12,914 nucleotides of DNA from Cyclobacteriaceae bacterium (GTDB lineage: Bacteria > Bacteroidota > Bacteroidia > Cytophagales > Cyclobacteriaceae), in assembly GCA_030589835.1 (NCBI GenBank), contig JAUUZS010000051.1, forward strand, positions 1-12,914, given 5' to 3'. Below, piece by piece: positions 7,533 through 12,914 of the stretch (within the stretch, counting starts at the first letter, position 1; the number at the start of each line of letters is the position of its first letter). The position numbers were made by a program, and so were the translations under genes. Under the pieces are notes generated by a model, which was not told where the DNA came from, searched no databases, and saw nothing but the letters and a program-made list of their open reading frames with translations.

Positions 7533-8393
7533 ATGATGCACTTAAATATAAATAGAAAGATATCACAGATGATGTCCTTTTTACTCTCATTCGTTTTTGT
7601 ATTTTTTATGGCTTGCGAAGATGGGGAAGACACAAATGTAACGTTTGAAGAAGATGAGATAGCAGTTTTTGAGTCGGAAGAATCTGTAGAAAATTTATTT
7701 GATGTGGTGGAGTCTATCACAAATTCGGCCATTAATTATTCTGATGCAAATTCCGGAGGGCGGGTTGCTGAAAATACTGATCTGGAATTGGGGGATGCCA
7801 TAGTGACATTCGAAGGAACCAGACTGGAAGGACGGGTTGAGATTAATTTTGGCGAAGGTAGCCAGGGCCCTGATGGCAAAGTGAGAAAAGGAATAATCGT
7901 GGTGGAATATGAAGGACATTGGTTGGTCTCAGGCTCGAAAATATGGACCATCTTGAAGAACTTTTATGTAGATGACATAAGAATTGAAGGAACCAGAATA
8001 TTAACGAATGTAAGTGAGGTTTCAGGAACATTGATGTATACCGTAGGGATTATGGAAGGGAAAGTCATATGGCCGGACGAAACATTTATAACGAGATCCA
8101 GCGAGAGAACACATACATTAACTTTTGGAGATACAATTGTTGATTTTGAATTGCAAGTTGAAGGAGTGGCTTCCGGTACTACACGACTTGGAGTACATTA
8201 TACTTCTGAAACCCTCGAGCCACTGGTTTTTAAAAGCAGCTGCAGAGGGAATACCATTTATCTGCCTGCTTCAGGCATCAAAACCATTACAATTCCTGAA
8301 AAACCCGTGATCACAGTAAATTACGGCGAGGGGGAATGTGACAATAAATTCAGGATAACAATAGGAGAGGGTAGTAAAGAAGTGACTATTTGA
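7533..8393 (+). CDS. Bacteroidota-type secreted lipoprotein of unknown function
   Basis: 286 residues. The N-terminus has basic residues (R8, K9), a hydrophobic stretch (MMSFLLSFVFVFFMA) and Cys28 followed by EDGED, i.e. a lipoprotein signal. ATG at 7533 is preferred because starting at M13/M14 would lose the positive charges. After an acidic low-complexity spacer (~29-60) the mature part is beta-rich: INFGEGSQGPDGKVRKGIIVVEYEG (~104-128), FYVDDIRIEGTR (~144-155), a TRSSERTHTLTF stretch (~187-198), SGTTRLGVHYTSETLEPLVFKSSC (~214-237) and VNYGEGECDNKFRITI (~262-277). This order ('NFG-G..GPDG..RKG', 'GxxY....PLV.K..C', 'YG.GxCDNK....') matches a family of Bacteroidota lipoproteins with no known function. 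Cys237 and Cys269 could pair in the periplasm. It probably sits in the outer membrane. It is a single-gene unit ending near a strong terminator; neighbours give no hint of role. Confidence 0.85.
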   Translation: MMHLNINRKISQMMSFLLSFVFVFFMACEDGEDTNVTFEEDEIAVFESEESVENLFDVVESITNSAINYSDANSGGRVAENTDLELGDAIVTFEGTRLEGRVEINFGEGSQGPDGKVRKGIIVVEYEGHWLVSGSKIWTILKNFYVDDIRIEGTRILTNVSEVSGTLMYTVGIMEGKVIWPDETFITRSSERTHTLTFGDTIVDFELQVEGVASGTTRLGVHYTSETLEPLVFKSSCRGNTIYLPASGIKTITIPEKPVITVNYGEGECDNKFRITIGEGSKEVTI

Positions 8394-8471
8394 TCCGGTG
8401 TAAAATGTATCCCGGTTGGTGCGCAAGACTTCGCGATAGACTTCTTGCACCTAACCTGGACAAGCCAGAAA

Positions 8472-8553
8472 AGTGCCTAGAGTTTCAAGTATTTAAAGTG
8501 CCTAAAGTTGAGAAGAATTCTTCAACTTTAGGCACTTTAAACTTTAGTTCACT
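8472..8553. repeat. Long palindromic intergenic repeat
   Basis: A perfect 20-bp inverted repeat (arms 8492-8511 and 8522-8541, core AAAGTGCCTAAAG / CTTTAGGCACTTT) flanks a centre that itself contains GAAGAATTC. The symmetry extends outward in damaged form: the right side continues AACTTTAGTTCACT to 8553, while the left side has AGTGCCTAGAGTTTC at 8472-8486 plus extra bases. Reflecting the right half predicts a near-perfect palindrome of about 75-80 bp, of which the left half has decayed. It could be a mobile non-coding repeat or form a strong cruciform or RNA hairpin. Confidence 0.75.
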
Positions 8554-8612
8554 CCAAACTTTTTCCAATTAATACACGAATATTACTGATTAGATACTAA
8601 CCCGGTATAATA

Positions 8613-8655
8613 CAAAAAGAAGGCAGTCAATTTTTGGTAGACTGCCTTCTTTTTG
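8613..8655. terminator. Bidirectional intrinsic terminator between convergent genes
   Basis: CAAAAAGAAGGCAGTC (8613-8628) pairs perfectly over 16 bp with GACTGCCTTCTTTTTG (8640-8655), with an 11-nt loop. Read on the plus strand the stem ends in TTTTT (8650-8654); on the minus strand it likewise ends in TTTTT. It sits between the lipoprotein gene (ends 8393) and selD (ends 8728) and can stop transcription from both sides. Confidence 0.88.
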
Positions 8656-8727
8656 TTCAACGCTCAAGGGGCAAAAACCTTTTCATGGCTACCATTTTTA
8701 TTGGAATTTGATGTGCCTCAATCTATT

Positions 8728-9759
8728 TCAAAGGACGGTAACGGTGTTTTTTTCTTTTGGGATGATTTCTCCAAAGGGTTTAAGATTCAGCCCATTGGCT
8801 TCAAACAATTCTTCTACCTGATTAATATCCTGGGGATCAACGGCAACCAATAGTCCACCGCTGGTTTGAGGATCGCAAAGTATGTTCTTTTGATAATCGC
8901 TTATGGCATTCACCTTTTTGCCATAGCTCTCAAAATTTCGGTTTGTCCCTCCCGGGATGCACTTTTCTTTTAAATAGGACCCTACAGAATGTATTATCGG
9001 TACGTCTTCATAACGGATTTTTGCCGATACCTTGCTTCCTTCACATACTTCGATCAAATGCCCCAATAATCCAAAACCTGTTACGTCTGTCAATGCAGTA
9101 ACACCGCCAATATTTCCCAGGTCTTGACCCGGTTTATTTAGGGTGAGCATTAAATCCTTGGCTATTTTTAAATCTGACGGCTTAAGTTTGCCACTTTTTT
9201 GTGCCGTTGTAAGTATACCAATCCCAAGAGGTTTGGTCAAATAAAGTAAAGAGCCAACTTTGGCTTTGTCATTTGTTTTAATGCGTGCAGGGTCAGCTTT
9301 TCCTGTTACGGCCAAACCAAAAATGGGTTCCGGGGCATCAATGCTATGGCCGCCTGCCAGGACAATAGCAGCATTTGTACAAACACTTTTTGCCCCTGCA
9401 ATAACTTCTCTGGCAACACTGGCAGGCAAGGTATTGACTGGCCATCCCAGGATGGATATAGCCATGATCGGCGTACCTCCCATGGCGTAGATATCGCTGA
9501 TCGCATTGGTAGCAGCAATGGCTCCAAAATCATATGGATCATCGACAATAGGCGTAAAAAAATCTGTTGTACTGATAATCGCATTTTTTTCATCGATGGC
9601 ATACACGGCAGCATCATCGTTGGAGTTATTGCCCACCAGGAGATCGGGGTCAATATACTCAGTGCGCTGATCACACAGGATTTCATCCAATACCTTAGGG
9701 GAAATTTTGCATCCGCAACCGGCGCCATGCGAATATTGAGTGAGCTTTATATCTTTCAT
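8728..9759 (-). CDS. selD: Selenophosphate synthetase SelD (selenide, water dikinase)
   Basis: 343 residues, close to the 347 of E. coli SelD and alignable end to end. It makes selenophosphate from selenide and ATP in the cytoplasm. The N-terminal loop [10 protein letters not shown] carries Cys15 (equivalent to essential Cys17 of E. coli) and Lys18 (equivalent to Lys20). This is therefore the Cys form, not a selenocysteine form, and no in-frame TGA occurs there. The AIRS-type N-terminal domain has NDDAAVY (~47-53), [26 protein letters not shown] and [19 protein letters not shown]. The C-terminal domain has [37 protein letters not shown] and [13 protein letters not shown]. Its ATG overlaps the mnmH stop by one base (TAATG), so translation is probably coupled. 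Its product is the selenium donor for MnmH, which fixes its role here as tRNA selenouridine formation, at least. Confidence 0.98.
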   Translation of the reverse strand: MKDIKLTQYSHGAGCGCKISPKVLDEILCDQRTEYIDPDLLVGNNSNDDAAVYAIDEKNAIISTTDFFTPIVDDPYDFGAIAATNAISDIYAMGGTPIMAISILGWPVNTLPASVAREVIAGAKSVCTNAAIVLAGGHSIDAPEPIFGLAVTGKADPARIKTNDKAKVGSLLYLTKPLGIGILTTAQKSGKLKPSDLKIAKDLMLTLNKPGQDLGNIGGVTALTDVTGFGLLGHLIEVCEGSKVSAKIRYEDVPIIHSVGSYLKEKCIPGGTNRNFESYGKKVNAISDYQKNILCDPQTSGGLLVAVDPQDINQVEELFEANGLNLKPFGEIIPKEKNTVTVL

Positions 9760-10787
9760 TAAAGGTTTAAATTTTTAGCAATCCGAATGAGTTCCCTTGC
9801 ATTATCAAGAGGATTTCCGGTAGCGGCATCCAGGCGGGCGACCTCCTTTTTTTTGTATTTATTTTTAGAAAATGAATATGCTTTGTCGTAATAATCCAAG
9901 AGCAGCATAACCACTTCTTCCATTTTTCCTTGGTGCAATAAATCCAAAGCAATGTTTACCCGGTCTCCCCCAAATCTATTTTTTATTTTTTCTATTCCAA
10001 AAGCCAATAGTTCCAGGTCAAAATGACCATATTCTTCTACTATTCGCCTGGCACGAATGGATTTGTCAATGTTTAGTTCTATGATTTTAGAATCGTTCAT
10101 CGACTCCCATAATGTTTCCGGTAAATATACCTTTCCGATAGATAGGCTCTCGCTTTCAATCCATATTCGTTTCGAGAGATCCAATTTCAATAAATCAGCA
10201 TACAAGTTATTTTGAAATTGGGCGGTATTGGGTTGTTCTTCCATTCCCAGGGATCCAAAAGCCGAACCTTTGTGATGGGCTCTTTTTTCCAAATCTATGA
10301 TTTGTTCCCCCTTCTTTTTTAGTTCATGCAAGATCATTGTTTTTCCACATCCCGTAGGGCCTTGCAATAGAATGATGTGGCGAAGGTTTTTAAAGTCTTT
10401 TAAAAGCTGTTTTCTGAATGCTTGATACCCACCAGCAAGAACGGATACCTCCAGGCCAACCAATTCGAACAGCCATGCCATCTTTTCACTGCGCATTCCT
10501 CCGCGCCAGCAATGTATTCTGAGTTTTCCTGAAGGGCTTATTTTTTTTGCCGTTTTAGCCAGTGCTTTCATTTTAGGCCCAACAAATTCAAGGCCTAATT
10601 CTATTGCTTCCCCCTTTCCGGATTTTTTGTAGGTGGTGCCTACTTTAGCCCTTTCATCATCTGAAAACAAAGGGAGGTTTAGCGCCCCGGAAATATGGCC
10701 ATCGGCAAACTCGGATGGAGAGCGCACGTCAATAATAGGCGTATTCTCTTCCCAAAGGAAAAAATCTTTTACTTCTACTCGTCGCAT
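9759..10787 (-). CDS. mnmH: tRNA 2-selenouridine synthase MnmH (SelU/YbbB)
   Basis: 342 residues. The N-terminal rhodanese domain (~5-130) has [22 protein letters not shown] and the active-site CWRGGMRS with catalytic Cys93 (equivalent to Cys97 in E. coli). The C-terminal part starts with a Walker A P-loop GPTGCGKT (143-150), as in all MnmH proteins, then [14 protein letters not shown] (~165-178) and the IWIESES strand (~208-214). The enzyme converts 2-thiouridine at wobble position 34 of certain tRNAs (Lys, Glu, Gln) to 2-selenouridine through a geranylated intermediate, using selenophosphate from SelD. Its stop overlaps the selD start (TAATG). The SIS-domain gene ends 45 bp upstream on the same strand with no terminator hairpin between, so the three may form one transcript. 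No Shine-Dalgarno sequence is visible before ATG 10787, as is usual for this phylum. Confidence 0.97.
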   Translation of the reverse strand: MRRVEVKDFFLWEENTPIIDVRSPSEFADGHISGALNLPLFSDDERAKVGTTYKKSGKGEAIELGLEFVGPKMKALAKTAKKISPSGKLRIHCWRGGMRSEKMAWLFELVGLEVSVLAGGYQAFRKQLLKDFKNLRHIILLQGPTGCGKTMILHELKKKGEQIIDLEKRAHHKGSAFGSLGMEEQPNTAQFQNNLYADLLKLDLSKRIWIESESLSIGKVYLPETLWESMNDSKIIELNIDKSIRARRIVEEYGHFDLELLAFGIEKIKNRFGGDRVNIALDLLHQGKMEEVVMLLLDYYDKAYSFSKNKYKKKEVARLDAATGNPLDNARELIRIAKNLNL

Positions 10788-10832
10788 TCAACAAAAAAAA
10801 TTCTTGAAAAGTTATGGGGATGTGTATAATTC

Positions 10833-11747
10833 CTATTCGGTAATTTTACTGCCAACCATAAATGGTTTAGTTATTTTTAGCAATTTTGCTAAGTAATAGG
10901 TCATAAACATCAACGGCACCACCGAAGTGATAGGTGACAGTGCTTCAGGGACATCTTTATCCTCAAGATAAAAAACATTTGCCCCTGCATTCTCAACCAA
11001 ATCAAATAATTTATTGGTTCTCCGGTAAGATGCACCGTCAGATTTAATCACGATTACCACGCTATCTTTTGCCGTTTCCTTGGGGCCGTGATCATACTCC
11101 GAAACCGACATGCCTATAAATGGAAATTTTGTGGATTCACTTAGAATGTGCGCTGCCTGATGAACAGTGGAAATGTTTGGCCCGTTCCCGATAATATAGC
11201 TGCCTTTATAGTTGTTGGTGGTGATCAGTTCATAGATGAGCCCGGCAGTTTCATTTCCCCATTTTTCATACTCATACATTTTTCCCCGCAAGGCATCAAC
11301 TGCAGGAGTAGGATCTACTCCTAATCCGTTATAAAGTGTAATTAAGGTATTGATATAGGTTTTTGTCGAGGAGCTTACCTCTGATCCTGCCAAAAGAGGA
11401 AATACCCTTTCCAAATTTGTAGAAACGCAAAGCGGGCTTTTCAATACGTTGGTGATGGCATAAAATCGTTGGAACAAATCGCGGCACCATATCACTTCAC
11501 TGCTTCTGCCAGATTGTGATATGAGCACTCCCAGCTCCTTGACTTTTTTTTGTGATAAATAATTATAATATTCTGAAGCTCTACTGGGTTTTATAGGAAG
11601 TCCCAAATAATACATCGCCAAAATGGCATAATATGATGATCCCATACCTATATACGGAACATCAGTAGGAAGTTTTATGTTTTTGGTTGAATAGAGAATT
11701 TTCTCTGCCTTATCGGGAATTTCTTTTATTTCATTAAGCATGGGCAT
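10833..11747 (-). CDS. SIS-domain sugar-phosphate isomerase-like protein (GlmS C-terminal type)
   Basis: 304 residues made of two SIS domains: ~28-155 (YIGMGSSYYAILA, LISQSGRSSEVIW, SSSTKTYINTL) and ~180-295 (YIIGNGPNISTVHQAAHILSES, SEYDHGPKE). The layout matches the isomerase half of GlmS without a glutaminase domain. Such stand-alone proteins act as phospho-sugar isomerases, deaminases or deglycases, or as sensors. Glu204 and His220 are 16 residues apart, as are Glu488 and His504 of E. coli GlmS, and the C-terminal GSKITE has Lys301 near where GlmS has Lys603. Ile201 stands where GlmS has Lys485, so the reaction may differ. It is cytoplasmic, with no signal or membrane segment. It lies 45 bp before mnmH on the same strand and could be co-transcribed with the selenium genes, but no biochemical link is known to me. 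It is divergent from the Nudix gene. Confidence 0.88.
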   Translation of the reverse strand: MPMLNEIKEIPDKAEKILYSTKNIKLPTDVPYIGMGSSYYAILAMYYLGLPIKPSRASEYYNYLSQKKVKELGVLISQSGRSSEVIWCRDLFQRFYAITNVLKSPLCVSTNLERVFPLLAGSEVSSSTKTYINTLITLYNGLGVDPTPAVDALRGKMYEYEKWGNETAGLIYELITTNNYKGSYIIGNGPNISTVHQAAHILSESTKFPFIGMSVSEYDHGPKETAKDSVVIVIKSDGASYRRTNKLFDLVENAGANVFYLEDKDVPEALSPITSVVPLMFMTYYLAKLLKITKPFMVGSKITE

Positions 11748-11769
11748 AATACAGAATATTTTTTTGTTT

Positions 11770-11777
11770 CAAAAATA
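11770..11777 (-). promoter_or_regulatory. Candidate -7 promoter element for the SIS-mnmH-selD genes
   Basis: The minus strand reads TATTTTTG, an exact fit to TAnnTTTG, 22 nt before the SIS gene ATG. A TTG lies only 13 nt further upstream, too close for a standard -33 element. If real, this promoter would drive SIS, mnmH and selD together. Confidence 0.38.
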
Positions 11778-11845
11778 AACATTATTCTTTCAATTCATGA
11801 TGATTGTTAGTGAAAATTAGGATTTTTGTTGCACATAAAATATCA

Positions 11846-12475
11846 ATGAATGCTATGGACTATAAATATAAATGGCTTGAAATAGCTCAACACCTCCAAT
11901 CTATTGCACAAGCCGGGCTTACCTACACCGAAAATAAATACGATGTAGAGCGTTATGAGCAAATAATGCAACTCAGCAAAGATATTCTAACGAATTTTTC
12001 GAATATCCGGATGGAACAACTGGACGAAATATTTAAACTTGAAAAAGGTTACCTAACTCCAAAAGTGGATGTACGGGCAGTGATATTTCGAGGACAAAAA
12101 ATATTGTTGGTAAAAGAGACTTCCGATGGAAAATGGGCACTTCCCGGAGGTTGGGCAGATGTAGGATTGACGGCGTCAGAGGTGGTGGTAAAAGAAATAC
12201 AGGAGGAATCTGGCCTGAAGGCCAAAGCAGAAAAATTGCTGGCTGTTTTTGATAAGAAGTGTCACCCGCATCCGCCAGAAATATATTATGTGTATAAACT
12301 TTTTTTCTTGTGCAAAGAAATCGGTGGCGCTTTAAAAGCAGGAATGGAAACAAGCGATGTTGGTTTTTTTGAGTTGAATACATTACCTGACCTTTCGACC
12401 GACCGGAATACTGAATCGCAAATTGAGCGGATGTTTACCTTGAAAGATAATCCCCAAGAAACGGTATTCGATTGA
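11846..12475 (+). CDS. Nudix hydrolase with N-terminal helical domain
   Basis: 209 residues from ATG at 11846. ATG at 11855 is equally good; a TTG at 11804 also lies in frame but would add a poor 14-residue leader. Residues ~7-65 form the N-terminal helical domain seen in one group of Nudix proteins (KWLEIAQHLQSIAQAGLTYTENKYDVERYEQI). Residues ~73-195 are the Nudix fold. The Nudix box is GGWADVGLTASEVVVKEIQEESGL (101-124): the catalytic EExG core is intact, the box Arg is Lys116, and the first Glu of the textbook box is Leu, as in the YjhB-like 'GGWADVG' subgroup. The family hydrolyses nucleoside diphosphates linked to another group; the substrate here is unknown, possibly an ADP-sugar or other nucleotide metabolite. 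It is cytoplasmic and monocistronic, divergent from the SIS gene. No promoter with both boxes was found. Confidence 0.9.
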   Translation: MNAMDYKYKWLEIAQHLQSIAQAGLTYTENKYDVERYEQIMQLSKDILTNFSNIRMEQLDEIFKLEKGYLTPKVDVRAVIFRGQKILLVKETSDGKWALPGGWADVGLTASEVVVKEIQEESGLKAKAEKLLAVFDKKCHPHPPEIYYVYKLFFLCKEIGGALKAGMETSDVGFFELNTLPDLSTDRNTESQIERMFTLKDNPQETVFD

Positions 12476-12585
12476 GATTACTTCTTCCCGATTATAGGTA
12501 TTCGAATTCAATACGAAAAATCTGCCTAATCCTTACCTGAAGAGAAAAAGGTCATCAATCAAAGGTGCGCAAAGTATTCGAAGAC

Positions 12586-12604
12586 TTGCCTGCGGGCGAG
12601 GCAA
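12586..12604. repeat. Small G/C-rich hairpin in intergenic DNA
   Basis: TTGCCT (12586-12591) and AGGCAA (12599-12604) pair around GCGGGCG. It lacks a T-run, so it is not a standard terminator. It lies in the 221-bp convergent gap between the Nudix gene and the cold-shock gene, where no gene or other clear signal is seen. Confidence 0.4.
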
Positions 12605-12696
12605 ATTTTGATGGCATTGCACTGTTAGAGTTGGAATTATTAAGGTATTAGAATGGAAAAATATAGCGAATACAAGGAATAAATTCAGGAATTATC

Positions 12697-12914
12697 TCAC
12701 TGTTTTACCAGTGCTACTTTTACGGCATTTAGTCCTCTTGGCCCACGCTCCGTTTCGAAGGTCACTTTGTCATTTTCATTTATTTCATCCATCAACCCAT
12801 TGCTGTGAACGAATATACTTTCGTTTGTCTCAAGATCTCCGATAAAGCCATATCCTTTTCCTGTGTTAAAAAAAGTCACTGTCCCCTTTCTTATAGGATC
12901 TAAATCTTTTTCAC
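12697..12914 (-). CDS. Cold-shock-domain nucleic-acid-binding protein (5' end outside window)
   Basis: The frame runs in from the right edge and stops at TGA 12697-12699. The visible part begins EKDLDPIRKGTVTFFNTGKG. It has the cold-shock RNP1 motif (KGYGFI) and RNP2 motif (SIFVHSNGL), then DEINENDKVTFETERGPRGLNAVKV, a full OB-fold cold-shock domain of about 65 residues that binds single-stranded RNA or DNA. The GTG at 12879 is not the start, because the conserved first strand (RKGTVTFFN) lies upstream and in frame. No ATG occurs between it and the window edge, and the residues before it (EKDLDPI) fit the longer Bacteroidota cold-shock proteins of about 150 residues that carry a charged Lys/Glu-rich N-terminal tail, rather than the 66-70-residue CspA form. 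The missing N-terminus is an inference. Confidence 0.9.
   Translation of the reverse strand, partial: EKDLDPIRKGTVTFFNTGKGYGFIGDLETNESIFVHSNGLMDEINENDKVTFETERGPRGLNAVKVALVKQ

Larger units (their letters stand above)
8394..8727. other. Convergent intergenic region with a repeat and a terminator
   Basis: This 334-bp gap between the 3' ends of the lipoprotein gene and selD has no gene. It holds a bulged hairpin (GGTGCGCAAGA 8418-8428 against TCTTGCACC 8443-8451), the long palindromic repeat at 8472-8553 and the bidirectional terminator at 8613-8655. A 60-codon open frame at 8390-8572 simply reads through the palindrome and is not believed. Confidence 0.75.

Noticed and set aside
8390..8572. 60-codon plus-strand ORF after the lipoprotein gene
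   Set aside because: It is mostly the translated palindromic repeat and overlaps the end of a real gene; there is no coding signal.
9306..9762. Long ORFs overlapping selD on both strands
   Set aside because: Other-frame shadows of selD, whose product is highly conserved over its full length.
11804..11845. TTG-started N-terminal extension of the Nudix protein
   Set aside because: The 14 extra residues do not fit the family's usual N-terminus, which begins a few residues before KWLEIA; ATG codons at 11846 and 11855 are better.
1..12914. tRNA or rRNA genes, CRISPR arrays, insertion-sequence transposases
   Set aside because: No cloverleaf-like sequence, regularly spaced repeats or transposase-like frames were seen on either strand.

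Overview
The window looks like part of a Bacteroidota chromosome, probably of the Cytophagales type. The evidence is an AT-rich sequence with TAnnTTTG-like promoter elements and no clear Shine-Dalgarno sequences, a Bacteroidota-type ECF sigma factor with a FecR-type anti-sigma factor and an STN-domain outer-membrane partner, typical Bacteroidota secreted proteins, and a cold-shock protein with the N-terminal extension seen in this phylum. The genus cannot be named from the sequence alone.

Region 1 (1-5073) is a cell-surface signalling module on the minus strand. In transcription order it holds an ECF sigma factor (4546-5073), a FecR-like anti-sigma factor (2783-3790) and a large STN-domain envelope protein (1-2778, cut by the window edge). 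The last two are 4 nt apart and surely co-transcribed. A GNAT acetyltransferase on the plus strand (3924-4442) sits between the sigma and anti-sigma genes, so they cannot share a simple transcript. The STN protein is unusual: STN, a carboxypeptidase-like regulatory domain, a long middle region and an MG2-like domain, with no beta-barrel receptor in the visible 926 residues.

Region 2 (5182-6720) is a secreted M28-family zinc aminopeptidase with all metal ligands in place.

Region 3 (6721-7532) has no intact gene. It contains a G/C-rich REP-like palindrome inside a pair of 12-bp imperfect inverted repeats, and a decayed remnant of a YecH-family (DUF2492) putative metal-binding protein that lacks its start and its N-terminal HGH motif.

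Region 4 (7533-8727) carries a lipoprotein of a Bacteroidota-specific uncharacterised family. It is followed by a long palindromic intergenic repeat (about 8472-8553) and a strong 16-bp hairpin (8613-8655) that can serve as a terminator for both converging genes.

Region 5 (8728-11747, minus strand) is a selenium module. mnmH/selU (tRNA 2-selenouridine synthase) overlaps selD (selenophosphate synthetase) by one base (TAATG); SelD makes the selenophosphate that MnmH uses to turn 2-thiouridine into 2-selenouridine in tRNA. A SIS-domain sugar-phosphate protein lies 45 bp upstream on the same strand and may be in the same transcript. No selA, selB or selC is visible here.

Region 6 (11846-12914) holds a Nudix hydrolase on the plus strand, divergent from the SIS gene, and the 3' part of a cold-shock-domain protein running in from the right edge on the minus strand. 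No tRNA, rRNA, CRISPR array or intact insertion sequence was seen.
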